Part shown: one piece after another, positions 35,115 to 47,436 of the stretch
Position numbering within the stretch: position 1 is the first letter of the stretch
Layout: every line of letters starts with the position of its first letter
Assembly (NCBI GenBank): GCA_963580455.1
Contig: OY756965.1
Location: forward strand, 4,228,501-4,292,500
Length of the DNA stretch: 64,000 bases
From: Euonymus europaeus
Lineage: Eukaryota; Streptophyta; Magnoliopsida; Celastrales; Celastraceae
Reading direction: 5' to 3'
Position numbers and translations under genes: made by a program
The notes under the pieces: generated by a model
Told to the model about the DNA's origin: nothing
Database searches by the model: none
What the model saw: only the letters and a program-made list of their open reading frames with translations

Positions 35115-37785
35115 GGCAAGAGGCACGCACCTAGGCTAAACTAAACCCTAAAAACAACTATTATGGTCGATCTCTCTGTTCCAGAGACACGACAACTTTT
35201 TTTCTTCTCTTCCAAAGCTTCTATCTCTCTGTTCCAGGCTTCCAGTCTTCCAGGCAGCACCATCTTCAATCTTCCTATGTTCCAGGCTTCCACTTTCGGC
35301 ACCATCTTCTTTTTTGGCAAATCCATTTCTATTTTGGACCTTTTGGTAACTTATTAAGCTTCTTGTTTGTTATACTTCGAGTCTCCAATCTCCTTTTTTG
35401 CTATCCTCTTCTCTTGAGCCTTATGCTTCACTCTGTCCTTCTAAGTTCTTTTTTTATTTATTGTTTAATTTGATATTTCTCGCTTGTTTAATAAAACTAC
35501 GGCCCTAATTCCTATAAATTATAGAAAGGCTTCAAACAAAAAATTAATTGTACAAACCTCTATAATCTAAATGCATATGCATGCTGCTACTGTGATTTGA
35601 GGTCTTAGTTGGGTCATGGGTGATGAGTCATTACCTGGTATTAAAACAGGTATCAATTTGTTGACTTGCTTCTCCTGTGGATGAAAAGGGTGATGCAATC
35701 ATGCAATACTGCTTCAGTAGATGTGATGAGATAATTTCCCATGTTTTCTTTGGCTCTTCTTTCGTTTCATGAATCTATTTATTAAGATGATGGTTGAATT
35801 ATTCTGAGTCCTGAATTTGTGATTGAATTTCATGTTATTTTTGTTTGATCCATTTAATTATTTAGGTTTCACATTACAATTACAAAATACATACATTTAT
35901 CTTTTTTAAATAAAAATTGCACATTAATTCGGTCGAGCGTTTGAAGGATCTAGCCCCTCGGTGTGCCTTTTGCCTTTGACAACCGTTTTAAACATAAGAG
36001 ACAGATGAGAAACACACAACCTAAAGAGTTTTTGCGCTAGTGCATAAATCACAAAGCTAGCAACTGCGTTTCTGCTGGCGCAGAAAAGTGTCCGTAGTCG
36101 TCTCTCCAGAGAGATTAGGCAGTGCTTCCATGTCTCGCCGAAGCTGCATAGACTGTGGCCTTCCTGTCTATAAAATTTGGTTAGACAAGTTGTAACTTAT
36201 AAGCATCCATCTCTGATAAAATGAATCACAGACAAATGAAGTCACACTTACAGAGGAAATGATATATGGGCGAAGTGCAATTCCAGCACCTATTCCAAAT
36301 AAACATGAAAGTCCCAATCCCAGAACCCAACCTGAAACTGCTCCGAGTGCTGAAAAAATTAAAGGATAAAATACTCTTACTCGACCTTAGGATCAGGCAA
36401 TTACTCATGCATGAAGCACAACAAAGATTAAGCATCGGCATTTCAATCTACACCGATATTCATCAAATGCAAAATCGGAATGTTCCAATTTTTAGGTCTG
36501 CTGCCATTATTTTCACTGACTACAACATTCTCTTGACATATAATATTTTGCAACAGACAAAAAATGTGTGATACACAAATCAAAGATTGCAACTTTTTAT
36601 GCCAGTCAAGGATACTCAACACAAAATAAGTTTTCAAAAGCTCACCAGATTTAGAAGTTCTTTTACAATCTTCTGGCTTAAGATCAATTCGGCGAACCAA
36701 TACATTCCCATGATCAGTAATCATTAAAGCACATATCTCAGGGGCAAAAAACAGGTCAAAAGCATTCGAGAATGTCGCATTCTGCGCAGGACCATCATCA
36801 TGCCCTTCCTTCTGGGAGTAACCTCCAGCAATCGTAGTCACCCCTAAAACACCAGTGACATCAGTTGACACAAATTTCACTCTATCTATTTACTTATACT
36901 GATGAAAAATCGAACTATACATACATGTATAATTTATTGCATTTCCTATCATGATCTGAAATTATATATCTTTGATCAAATAATACTATACGTAGGACAA
37001 ATACTTAAATAATAATTTACCTGAGTTGGTAATTTTTCTTATCACCTTGTTATTCTTATCAGCAACATATACATTCCCCTTCAAATCAGCAGCGAAGCTT
37101 CGGGGATGATTGAACCAGGCAGAATCCGATTCCCCGTCCCGATAATCGGCATGAGCCGGATCCCCAGATAGCCGGTTAACAACTACACTATCTACAAAAC
37201 ACAGGAATTACAAACGAATTATACAAAGAAAACACTAAACACTAACAAGATACTTAGATAACTAATCTTTAACAATACTGAGTTAAGTTGTACAGACCTG
37301 GAGACGACCGAAAATATACTGTGTAGATCGAACTACCAGAAGAATCAAGAACGAGGAAATCAGACGATCCCGGTCGAGGAAGAATCGCGTGTGGATTGAT
37401 ACCGATTTTGTGACCGTCCATCACCGTCGTAACCGTGTAGCCTTCCTCCAGTAAAAGCTTCGCCGAAACTGCAACAGAGACGATTTTTTCTCAACTTTTA
37501 AAAATGTCGCATCCGATAAGCAAGTAGTACACCAAATTAGAAAGTAAAATGAAGATAGCAATAAAAATCTACCGCATAAGGAAGGTAGTGTGAGACCGAA
37601 GAGGAAGAAGACAGAGATCAAAGAGAGGTGAGAGGCCATGGTCAAGTGCTTGCAGAGAAAGCTATGCCTCAACGTTTACCTTGGAACGACTTAAAGTAAA
37701 GTGCGAAGAGGGAACTGATAATCTGTTCGCGGGAGCTCGGTTTGTGGTGTTCTGCATAGATCGTAACCGATGGATTGATTTGGTA

Positions 37786-38110
37786 AATTGTTTGAAAAAA
37801 AAAAAATTGGCATATGAAAGAGAAAACATTAGGGCCCGTTTAGTTGAAGGTACCCTAGAGTGACGTCATATACAAAGGGTGATAATTACATATAATTCAT
37901 CAATACGTTTTTATATATGTACCACATGGGTTAAATACATTTTTAGGTTACTGTTGTGCCATTTAGTTGAACCATGAATGATTAGAGATGAGCTAGTGTG
38001 ATTACTTATAAGCGCTTAATTAAAATAAGTAGTGCAGTAGAAATCATAAGCCGAAAATAGCTCTTTTTTTTTATAGGTCCATCGGAGGGGGAATACCCAC
38101 AAAAGTATAA
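37786..38110. other. unassigned stretch between NHL copy 3 and the copia relic
   Basis: No gene. It contains GGGCCCGTTTAGTTGAAGGTACC near 37832, which resembles the ends of some small plant DNA transposons, but no matching inverted end was located. Confidence 0.35.
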
Positions 38111-40414
38111 CTAAGTAACTCTCCTAATATTCCTCGGCCAACTTACTCCCACAAGATCCTCTATGAGCAAAGGAAAAATATCGTCTGGAGGATATTGAAT
38201 CACATGAAGGCCTCTCTCAAATCGAAGAGCCCACGAAGCCAAGAAATCAGCACATCGATTGGGTCGTGAATGTGAATCATATTTATAGGGAGAAGAGTTT
38301 GTTGGAAACATAAGAACCAAGAAATGGAAAACAAGAGTATCCGAAGACACGAAGATGAGAGAATATGAGAGTGATTGATTAAAGAGACAAAAATGGGGGG
38401 TGGTCCAATTTAAAGTTGGTGTAGGAAAAAGATTTATGAGATGGACAGCAGTGTTAGCGGCTTCGACCAAATATTTTTAATAGACTGAAGAAGTAACCAA
38501 CAAGATGCGAATGATGGTGGTGATGTGGCAGTGTTTGCGTTCGGCAAGGCCGTTTTGTTGTGAGGTGTGAGCGCAAGAATAATGTCATTGAATACCTAAC
38601 TCGTTGCAAAAATGAATGAATGCATCGTTGGTGTATTCCGTACCATTATCACTTTGGAGAATTTTAATGGATGTATGGAAATGATTAGTAACCATGGCAA
38701 CAAAGGTTTGAAAATGAGTGAAAACTTCCGATTTATGACACATAGGATAAATCCAAGATAGTGTGGATATTCATCAGTAAATAAAAGATAATAAAAAGGC
38801 CACTAATAGTAACAATTGGAGACATCCAAACATCGGAATGAACTAAATAGAAAATTGAAGGAACGAAATGGTAAGTATCATCAAAAGGGAGTTGTGTTGA
38901 TTTGCTTAACAGACAGCTCGTGCAAGACAACTTGGAGGGACGAGACGAAATGCCAATATTGGAACTGAGTTAAGTGAAGACCATGTTGGAGGGATGTCCC
39001 AAGTGATTGTGCCATATAGCAGAATGGAAAGTTGATAAGGTGTGAGGACTGGAAGAAAAACTAGGATGAGAGACTGGAAGAGGGTAAAGGCCATCTTCAC
39101 ATGGGCCCTAAAACAATAGACGACCGTGAGTAGATAATGTATTTGATAACAATTTGGTGCAAATAAAAAGAAGACATAATTATCTTTTGTAAATTGAGCG
39201 ATAAACAATAGATTTTTACGGATATCAGGAACACAAAAGACGTTGGGAATAGTAAACTGAACCAAGTTTGAGGGAAAGATTATCGGTGTGAGAGATGTTC
39301 ATGGAATCTTCATTACCCATAAAGACAAAGGGATTACCATTGAAATGGTGAACATTTGCAAGAGGAGTGGAAGTAGAGGTCATGTGATGAGTGGTACCTA
39401 CGTTAGAAAACCATGTTGGATCAGCCGAGTGAATGGAATGCATTCATACAAAATGATTGACAGTTGGTGGGCCATTATAACGATGGAGACAATTTTGCAA
39501 GGGATGGTGACTGGTTTGGCAATTTGTGCATCATTGTGGATGGCGGCCAAGAAGGCCGGAAGAGGAACAAGTTGCCTAGGGTTGAAAGTCACGGCCACCA
39601 TAATTGGAAAGGGAAAAGTTGACGCGACCATGAGAATTACGGCCACGATTACCAGAACTGCCAGAGTTGGAGCGGAAGGAATCATTATTATTTGAGTTAC
39701 GCTAGTTGGTGTTCCGGTGTGAACCTGAGTGAGATCCTTGAGAAGAACCATGGGTGAGAAGAGCTTGATGAGAAGCGGTGTTAGTAGGGTTGGGTAATTG
39801 AGCTTCAAAATCAAGAATGCTAGCACGGAGGTTAGTGAAGGATATGAGTGGTTCCTTGCTAAGAATGGCGGTTCGCAACATCATGTAATCTGGTCCAAGA
39901 CCTCGAAGAATAAGAAGGATGAATTCATCAATTTTAATAGGTTTATTAATAGAAGTAAGGTCATCAGATAGCGATTTGGCGTGTTCAAGTATTCATCAAG
40001 AGAGCGAGAGCTGCGTTGCAAATCATATAACTGCATCTGGAGATGGGCATAACTGACTTCAGATTTTTGAGCAAAATATTTTTTAAGACAATCCCAGCGT
40101 TGTTGGGCTGTTTCACATCCCACAATGGGAGAGATCATGGGCTGGCTTAAGGTAGAATTGATATATGACTTACGGTAGCTTGATCTTTTTGATACCCTAA
40201 TAGGTACGCATGATTAGGAATGATTTTTTGAAGAATCAGTGGCTTCCTCTGGTGTGATAGTTAAGGGAGGTACATGTGTGGTGCCATCAATATATTGCCA
40301 AAGATCTTGTCCTATGAGATAGGGTTTCAATTGACGAGCCCAGACTAGGTAGTTATTCTCATCAAGTTTGTGAAAATGGGATATGGTGAAGGAGGTTTGA
40401 GATGATGAAGCCAT
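38111..40414 (-). pseudogene. Ty1/copia gag-protease-integrase relic
   Basis: The minus strand begins with a gag N-terminus, KLDENNYLVWARQLKPYLIG (40414-40214). The retrotran_gag-type part (ETAQQRWDCLKKYFAQKS, YDLQRSSRSLDEYL) follows at 40138-39960. The protease area (TWFSNVGTTHHMTS) lies near 39420, with the normal D-S-G decayed. IPNVFCVPDIRKNLLFIAQF is at 39250. The pre-integrase/integrase CTSCLLSKSTQLPF lies near 38920, and the integrase C-terminal part with AANTAVHLINLFPTPTLNW is at 38470-38150. Multiple frameshifts separate them. Reverse transcriptase and the 3' LTR are absent. Confidence 0.85.
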
Positions 40415-40499
40415 GAGAAAGTGGAAGCAGACACAAGAAATAAAAAATAGGGGAAATCAAGGCTAAAAAGAAAAACAAGAAGGTGGAGAAAGATAGACC

Positions 40500-40770
40500 A
40501 TAACCTCTGATACCGTGTAAAGAAAGGTGATACTTCCTTGTATTCATTTGTTGTGCTAGTTACAATTTATACAATGAGAATCCTAGGTACACGTTGCTAT
40601 ATATGGATACAATTGATATATAATGAAGAGACAAGTCTATCAATGTTAACAGCTGATTATAAGGAGTGCTAATATAGCTGTTGACCATGCTGATATAGTG
40701 GAGAATATCATGGTTGTCCTTGCTGATATAATGGAGAATATTATGGCTATAATGATGGATCACATTTACC
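40500..40770 (-). repeat. primer site and probable 5' LTR remnant of the copia relic
   Basis: On the minus strand CGGTATCAGAGG (about 40503-40514) is a near match to the initiator tRNA-Met primer site of copia elements, just upstream of the gag start. The AT-rich sequence to its right is probably the 5' LTR; its outer border is not defined because no second LTR is present. Confidence 0.5.
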
Positions 40771-41249
40771 ACTAATACGTAATCTCAATTAGAACACATT
40801 CATAATTTTTAAATAATAAAATAAATTTTTTTCTAGATCAAAATGTTCCTACAACTGGGTCTGCTGTAAATAAATTACAGTAGTCTTCGTTGCGTATCAA
40901 GATCTATTTGCAGAGATGAATTGAATGGATTTTGCAGAGTCGTCTTATTGTCATTATGATACTAAGTTGAATATTTGATTTCTATTAGGTCTCTGACAAG
41001 TTGTATCCTAAATAGGTTAAGACTATATACCTTACATAAATAACTTTTCCCTTTATATATATATATATATATATATGGACTTCTATGTAAAATACTAAAA
41101 TTAATCTAATATACTACACACACACACACACTCTCTCTCTCTCTATATATATATATACTAGACTTGAAGTAGTCTTGAAAATTTACTTCTCTTTCTACTA
41201 CTTGAAAGATATCAACAGAAGACAATATGTTTCGCAAATTGGGTAATTC
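40771..41249. other. unassigned AT-rich stretch with microsatellites
   Basis: No gene. A (TA)n run lies at about 41052-41076, and adjoining (CA)n, (CT)n and (TA)n runs at about 41114-41157. Confidence 0.7.
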
Positions 41250-41551
41250 ATAGGTTCCTCCACAACCAGAGTTGATCAAAATCAACTTCGACATCGCTTC
41301 TGCTGCAACCTTCTGGGCAATGAAAATTGTAGCTAGGAATTCTGATGGAGAATGATTGTGGGTGTTCACAGATTCACTCTCAAGAGATTCAATAGTTGTG
41401 GGAGAGGCTATAGCTGCAAAAGCTGTTATTGAGTGTGGTAAGAGCATGGAAGGCAATGATTTTATAATTCTTGAAGGGGACTCAAGAGAAGTTATCCATG
41501 CCATCAACAGTGCCATGAATGATGATCACTATAATCCTGATCTGGTGGACG
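41250..41551 (+). pseudogene. RNase H-like fragment of a plant LINE
   Basis: The frame reads PPQPELIKINFDIAS, then after one TGA LWVFTDSLSRDSIVVGEAIA, AKAVIECGKSMEGNDFIILE and GDSREVIHAINSAM. The order of an Asp-containing strand (INFD), GEAIAA.A and LEGDS..VI matches the RNase H domain at the end of plant LINE ORF2. It is cut at 41552 by the TRIM element; a little more may follow after 41883. Confidence 0.7.
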
Positions 41552-41882
41552 TGTTGAGATATCCCACATCGGGTAAAAAGCCCAGTGAAGAGCTATTAAT
41601 AATAGGAAGTATCGCTTCACTCCATAATCAATTTTAGGGTGATGCTAATTGGGTCCAAAATTATGAAATGGTATCGGAGCAGGTATTGAGCTCTATCTTG
41701 GCTCTACTCCATGTGTTGGGCCTTGGGCAGGTGTCATCTGATACCCAGTCCACACGTGTGGAGGAGTGTTGAGATATCCCACATCAAGTAAAAGGCCCAG
41801 TGAAGAGCTATTAATAATAGCAAGCCTCGCTTCACTCCATAATCGGTTTTGGGGTGAGGCTAATGAGTCTAGAATTATGACA
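41552..41882 (+). mobile_element. TRIM: miniature LTR retrotransposon (331 bp)
   Basis: Direct terminal repeats of 117 and 116 bases (41552-41668, 41767-41882) both begin TGTTGAGATATCCCACATC; the right one ends in CA. Immediately after the left repeat is TGGTATCGGAGC, close to the initiator tRNA-Met complement. A purine-rich GTGTGGAGGAG precedes the right repeat. The inside is under 100 bases and non-coding. The flanks GGACG and GAACA agree at only three of five positions. Confidence 0.88.
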
Positions 41883-42474
41883 GAACAAAAGGATTTTTGA
41901 TACTGTAAGACTTGTCGCAATAAGTCTTGATAAGTGCATTGGTGGCCATGCTCGTATGGTTTTACCAACAGAAAATGATTGAGCTTCTAGGGTGGCAAGG
42001 TGGGCTGGCAAAAGCGAAAGCTTCGGCTTTGTTACACCTTGCCGACTTAGGCAGATGGCTAGGACTTTGAAAAGCTACACTCTAGATTAGGGCTTTTGTG
42101 ATAAGGCCTTTTGCCTAATAATACTAGGATAATAAAAGGTTTTTTGGTCTACTTGGATTTATTTTTAAATTTATGTAGTTTTCTTATACTCATATATGAT
42201 GGAATAGAATGTTTATTTTTATTAATAATAATAATAGTAAAAAAAAATGTCAACTAGGGTTTATTGTTTAAATTAATGTAATTATGATATACTAATATAT
42301 GATGGAAAAGAATGCTTTTTAATTTATTTTATCTACATTCGATCTCTGCTAGCTCTCAAATACTTTTTTTGGCTATGATGAAATAAAATTTTTTGTTTTT
42401 TTATTTCTTTTTCTAATTTTGTGGATCATAAAGGCTTTTGTCATGTGCACTTCTATTTATCATATGATTAAATA
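41883..42474. other. unassigned AT-rich stretch
   Basis: No supported gene. It separates the TRIM-cut RNase H fragment from the next LINE relic. Confidence 0.4.
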
Positions 42475-43936
42475 TTGCAATCATTACCTTCTCACTCCTT
42501 CTTGTGGAATAGCTTAATTAGAGGCAGGTCGGTGTTGAAAAAGGGTCTTAGATGGTGTATTGGGGATGGGCGAGTGATCAAATTTTATGGGGATAAATGG
42601 ATACCACGACCTGTGTCTTTCAATGTGTGTTTAGTGCCAAAGTTGGGTGAAGATGCATCGTTGCTTCATTAATTAGCCATTGCTAATGGAATCAAAGCTT
42701 AATTGAGGAAAATTTCGCCGTGTGTGACATGGAAGCAATCATGCAAATTCCTCTTCCAATTGTTAACACTCGTGACCATCAGATATGGCATTTTTCCATA
42801 GATGAGTTGTATACGGTGAAATCGGGGTACCAAGTTGCGTTGAATCAAGTCATTCATAACTCCAATCAAAATGCATCATCCTCGAGTTCTGAAAGAAGTC
42901 CATGGTGGAATAGTTTATGCCTTTATGGAAATGCCAAATTCCCTCTAAGATTAAAACTTTTTTATGGCGTGCTTGTAATAGGGGTGTGCCTACAGCTCAA
43001 CCTTTATATAGTAGGAAAATCATTTAGTCACCCATTTGCAGCCGGTGTGGGAATCTGTAGAATATGTTGAGCATATTTGTACAGAATGTTCTTTTGCTAC
43101 TGAAGCATGGGGTACAGCGGGGAGTGTTAAAAAATGGAGACCTATTGGTGGCCGATTCTTCCAGGACTTGTGTTGTTATATATTTACATCCACTACGGAG
43201 GAATACCGACGCTATTGGGGTATGATGATCTGGTGTTTATGGCTGGCCCGCAATAAATTACTGTTTCAAAATGAGGGGATGATAGCGGGTGATGTTTTCC
43301 AGTGGGGGAGAAGCTTTTGAAGCAATATGATGAGGCTTGTACGCGTATGGCAAGTCCTCAAGTAGGGGAAGCTAGTATTGCTGACCAAAGGCATATCACG
43401 AGACCTGTTAAATGGGTGGCTTCAATTGTGGGTAGATTGAAGGTTAATGTTGATGGGCTACTGATCTAGCCAGGTCCAAATCAGGCATTGGGGTTCTCAT
43501 CCGAGATAGTGGAGGTCGCCTTGTTGTAGTTGCCGCATTTCCTTTACCCAGGTGCTCGGCACCTTGCGTGATTGAAGATTTGGCTGCTCGGGGAGGTCTC
43601 AATTTGGCATTTCAATTAGACCTTGACAATATAGAGGTTGAAAGAGACTCACTTGGTACGGTTTCTCGTTTGTTAAAGTCTACCTTGGCGTTATCTGAGG
43701 AAGGAATCATTCTTGAAGATTGTAGGCAAATCGCTTCCACTTTTGCTTCGATTCATTTCTGCCATACTAGGAAATTAGGGAACACTGTGGCTCATGGACT
43801 TGCTAAATATGTTTTGTCGCTGTGTTCCAATGTTATTTGGTTTACGGATTTCTCTTTATGGGTGACACATTTGGTGAATACTGATGTAATATCTTTGTCC
43901 TCTTAATCCAAGTTCCATTTTTCATCCAAAAAAAAT
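42475..43936 (+). mobile_element. 5'-truncated L1-type LINE relic (zf-RVT and RNase H)
   Basis: It begins within the end of ORF2: SFLWNSLIRGRSVLKKGLRW, CIGDGRVIKFYGDKW. The zinc-binding part follows (VEHICTECSFATEAWG, YWGMMIWCLWLARNKLLFQN at 43056-43290) and then RNase H (43440-43906, ending with NTVAHGLAKYVL). Many frame changes are present. A short A-run at 43927-43935 probably marks the 3' tail. No target duplication was identified. Confidence 0.8.
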
Positions 43937-44663
43937 AATGCAAATGTCGTATAAGCTATTAACCAAAAATGAGGCGCATCAATAAATTCCGTGAGAAATT
44001 GACAGAAATCCAACCGAAATAACTTAATTATGTTAAAAAATTTAAACATCTAGCGATTTAATCAAAAAAAAAATTCGATAAGTGACCCAATTGCAAACAA
44101 TTTTAGCTTTTCAGGAATTATCTGAATTAACCTCTTCGACTTTCTTCGAGAGAATCACGTTGGCACTTGGCAAAAATGTTTAAGGCCCAAAGTAAAAAAT
44201 GGTATTTTGGATTGAAGCCCAATACGCTAGAGCCCCTACTTGACTGGCCGGTACTGGGTTGAATCCCAACTCGCTAAGGCCCGTACGTGATGGTTACTTA
44301 TTGGGCCGATTATTGGGTGAGGCAAATGATCTAAAATATAAGTTGGATAACGTCATATATTTTCTAGTGAGAATTGTAGCTGAGTCTACTTTTGTAAACT
44401 TATTAAGATTTAATCCATAAAATTTATTTGCAAGGGAGTCAAACTCATTGCAACTTTTATATTTTTTTTTATAAATAAAATTTTAAAACGTTTTACCTCT
44501 CAAAATACGTGATAAATGTTTTTAAAAAAATTGCACATTCGAACTCAGCACATAAAACTCTCTCTAACAAGACCTATTATCGATAGTTTTTATGTACGTT
44601 TTTAATTACATTATTTTTTTAAAAAAGTAATTAGTATATATGTTATGTAATTTTTTCACTACT
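43937..44663. other. unassigned AT-rich stretch
   Basis: No supported gene or repeat beyond short A/T runs. Confidence 0.4.
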
Positions 44664-44980
44664 ATAACCTAAATAAAAAGTGTTAAATTCTAAAAAGGAA
44701 TGGATTCGCTAAACCCTAACTGGCTCATGTATCATATTTTTATGTTATAACCTAAACAACAAGTGTTAAACCCTAAAGGGAACGAATTCGTTAAATTCTA
44801 ACGGACTCGTGTTTCTTTTTTCTATGTTGTAAGCTAAACAACAAGCTTTAAACTCTAAGGGGAACGAATTCATTAAAACCTAACGGGCTCGTGTATCGAA
44901 TTTTAATACCGTAACCTAAACAATAAGTGTTAAACCAAAGAATAATAAATTCGCTAAACTCTAATGAGCTCGTGTATGCT
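44664..44980. repeat. four-copy tandem repeat, period 82-83 bp
   Basis: Units start at 44664, 44747, 44829 and 44911, each with TAACCTAAA.AA.AAGTGTTAAA, then GAATTCG.TAAA and CTAA.GG.CTCGTGT. The copies are diverged, so the array is old. It has no coding potential. Confidence 0.88.
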
Positions 44981-47421
44981 CAGCATAATGATTAAGACAA
45001 TAAAATAATTAATTAAAAGAGAAAAATTAATATATTTTTATAAATTAAAATTTCTTCATTTAATATGTACTTTTCTTAAAAGCCTCCAACATTGTCATTA
45101 ATCCAGAAAATAAAAGTCAAATTAATTAAAAAAAACTTAATAACTAGACTTAGTTGCAAATAAATTTAAATAAATGACGTTACCCCTAATAAGTCTCATA
45201 ATGTAAAGCTACTTACAATTTTGTCTATTTTCTATATATATTATCTAGCCCACGCGGCATCGGATGCTCTCCATTTATATTTTATATATCACACAATTAT
45301 CACCATCCAAAATCAAGGTCCTGGATGCACCCGTGTCCATTAAAATGTCCAATGTTGTTATCACATTTTTATTTATTTATTATCAACGTGAGAGAATCAA
45401 CGCTTTGATTGTGTGAGTTGTAAGGAAATAAGCAATAGTAAATATCGTAAAAACAGTTCTTGCACTCGTATGGTGCCTTACATGAATTGGATTTAAGTCA
45501 ATTCTGTCGCTTCAATTTTTTCCTCTCTAGATCCATCGATGGAGTCACATACTGATGTTTTTGTGTTTCTAGTGACATTTTGTTTTAATTCAGGTTTTGA
45601 TTGGTATTCCTTCTGTTAGAATAAGATTGCTTGAACAATCTGGATCAAACAAAAGAACCTCAATATGTACCAAATAGATGTATAATATAAATATATTGAA
45701 AATTAAAGTTAAACGATTTACAAAGAAATTGAAAAATTGATTATGAACAAGAAATTGAGGCGAGGGTGACTCATCTGGTCACAAACCGATTTATTGTCTA
45801 TCCACGTGTGTGCTAATAGTTCGCTCAATAGCACTGCTAGCTCTACTCGATTACACACCATTCATAGCACTTTCTCTGATGTAATAGCGAATCAGATACT
45901 TTGTTATCAATCTCTCAAAAATGAATTCGAGGGAAGAAAATAAAAGACTTATAGAAATTTTTGGAAGAATAAATCATTTCAATACTTAGCCTTCTCTTAA
46001 AAAGAACTCAAAAATCAATTGAAATACAATAGAAATAATAATTGCAAAAAAACCATGAAACCAGAAATTAATCTGGTCAATTATATTCATTGTAACTGAC
46101 CATTTAATTGACAGAATCAGTATGCATGTTACAACCTTTTATAACCGACACACAACTTTCGATTAAAAAAATTCCAATACCTTCTTGTAAGAGTGCATAT
46201 CAAAGTAGTAGACAAAATGGCAAAGACACATTAGACATATATACATAATAATATGGAAAGGAAGCAACTACAACTTTTAAAATGCATTAGATGCGTGAGA
46301 GATTAAGGGTTGAAGGAAGAAAACTCGAAGTGGTTAACAATGGTGAAAGCAGAGAGATTGAGAGAAATAAGAGAGTTCAAGAAAATATAAAAACATGGGA
46401 GCAATTTCTATTTAGGGTTTCACAAATTTGGCTAGATATGATTTCAGCTAGACGGTTGTGAAATGTGGGCATGTTTATGTAGTTATATTACTTGGGAATA
46501 GATTTGCAGTTACCAAATGTGAGAGCAATTGAACACAAATGGGGAATGTGTTCTTCAACGTGGCTGTTCGTGAGTATGACAGTTAACGACAGTTGAGTAT
46601 AAAAACAAAAAAACCAAAAGGACAAAAAAAAAAGGTCTACACATACAAAGACTCCAGCGAGCAAATGCATTTTCCTTCATTTGTTAGTGTAACATGTAGC
46701 CCAAGTTTTAGTACAATCCTAGTTTAATGTAAGGTAGTCTTTAATTTTATGTGTCATTAGGGAGGATTTGATAACTTTCTCGCCCTCTTTTGGACTTTGT
46801 CCTGAAAGGTTTGACACCTTGTACAATAGTTTGATATTTCAACTTTGCAATAAACACTTATTTCGTCTAGTATTATACTAATTTAGAGGTGAATCAATAT
46901 TAGGACAATCAACAACAAACATATTTTTAAAAATAGACAGCCAATGAATGTTGTGCTTGAAGTCTCCACCCATAGAGATACAACAAAAAATACATAAATG
47001 GGTCATTTTCTCTTTGTAACTTTTCTTGTTAAACAATCATTTTTGGCAAATGTTTCCTAGTTCCAAGAAACAGAGGTTGGTAGCAGGAAAGGGGGAGCAC
47101 TTTCATTGGGAAGAATCATATTGTATCAGAGAATCGATGAATAAGAATGTCTCTTATTTTGGCACCTTGGAAGTAGGCCTAAAAGGTTGAACCACGCAAA
47201 TCTCTCCGAGTATCTTATGATTCTATCTAAATTCATTACACACATCTTCAATTGTCGATCTTTAGCATCAACAATGCTCGACATGGATGAATGGTGGACT
47301 TTGTTGCTTACGTTGCATACTTGTTATTTTTGTTTTTTTTTTACTTATTCTTTCGTGAATCATGTTCTTACTGGTCTTATGTCCAAATGAATTTAAACAT
47401 TACTGGTTCATTATTTTCATC
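44981..47421. other. 2.4 kb unassigned non-coding DNA
   Basis: AT-rich, with no gene recognised on either strand. TGTTAGAATAAGATTGC near 45616 looks like the start of a copia-type LTR, but no partner or duplication was found. Short open frames (46488-46670, 47187-47390) show no known motif. Confidence 0.4.
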
Positions 47422-47436
47422 CTATCCTATCTTTTA

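Larger units (their letters stand above)
32348..35985. mobile_element. outer hAT-like element inserted in NHL copy 3 exon 6
   Basis: It is flanked by 8-base duplications TGTTAAAC (32340-32347) and TTTTAAAC (35986-35993), differing at one base. Compared with copy 1, the insertion splits exon 6 cleanly. Its ends carry a short inverted repeat, C..TTGTC (CAATGTTGTC at left; CGGTTGTCAAAGG as complement at right). The left 120 bases are very GC-rich (CGCGCCTAGGCGCTCC). Without the inner element it is about 990 bases and has no transposase, so it is non-autonomous. Confidence 0.8.
31857..37639 (-). pseudogene. NHL-repeat protein, copy 3 (split by nested transposons)
   Basis: Exons 1-5 are intact at 37573-37639, 37298-37468, 37021-37191, 36646-36843 and 36252-36349. 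Exon 6 starts at 36163 and runs to about 35986, where a transposon begins; the rest of exon 6 resumes at 32339 and runs down to about 32040. The right part ends with LCVSHLSLMF and the left part continues with the SRTSNGEVISLLDCDVP-like tail. A frameshift also lies near 32150, changing the last 30 or so residues. Without the insert the exon order equals copy 1. It shares the exon 4 and exon 5 length changes with copy 2, so copies 2 and 3 are closer to each other than to copy 1. Confidence 0.92.

Noticed and set aside
39288..39695. Plus-strand 135-codon open frame
   Set aside because: It is antisense to the copia gag-protease region on the minus strand, whose motifs are clear.
44664..44980. 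CRISPR-like array
   Set aside because: The units are directly adjacent and diverged, without unique spacers, in a plant nuclear genome.
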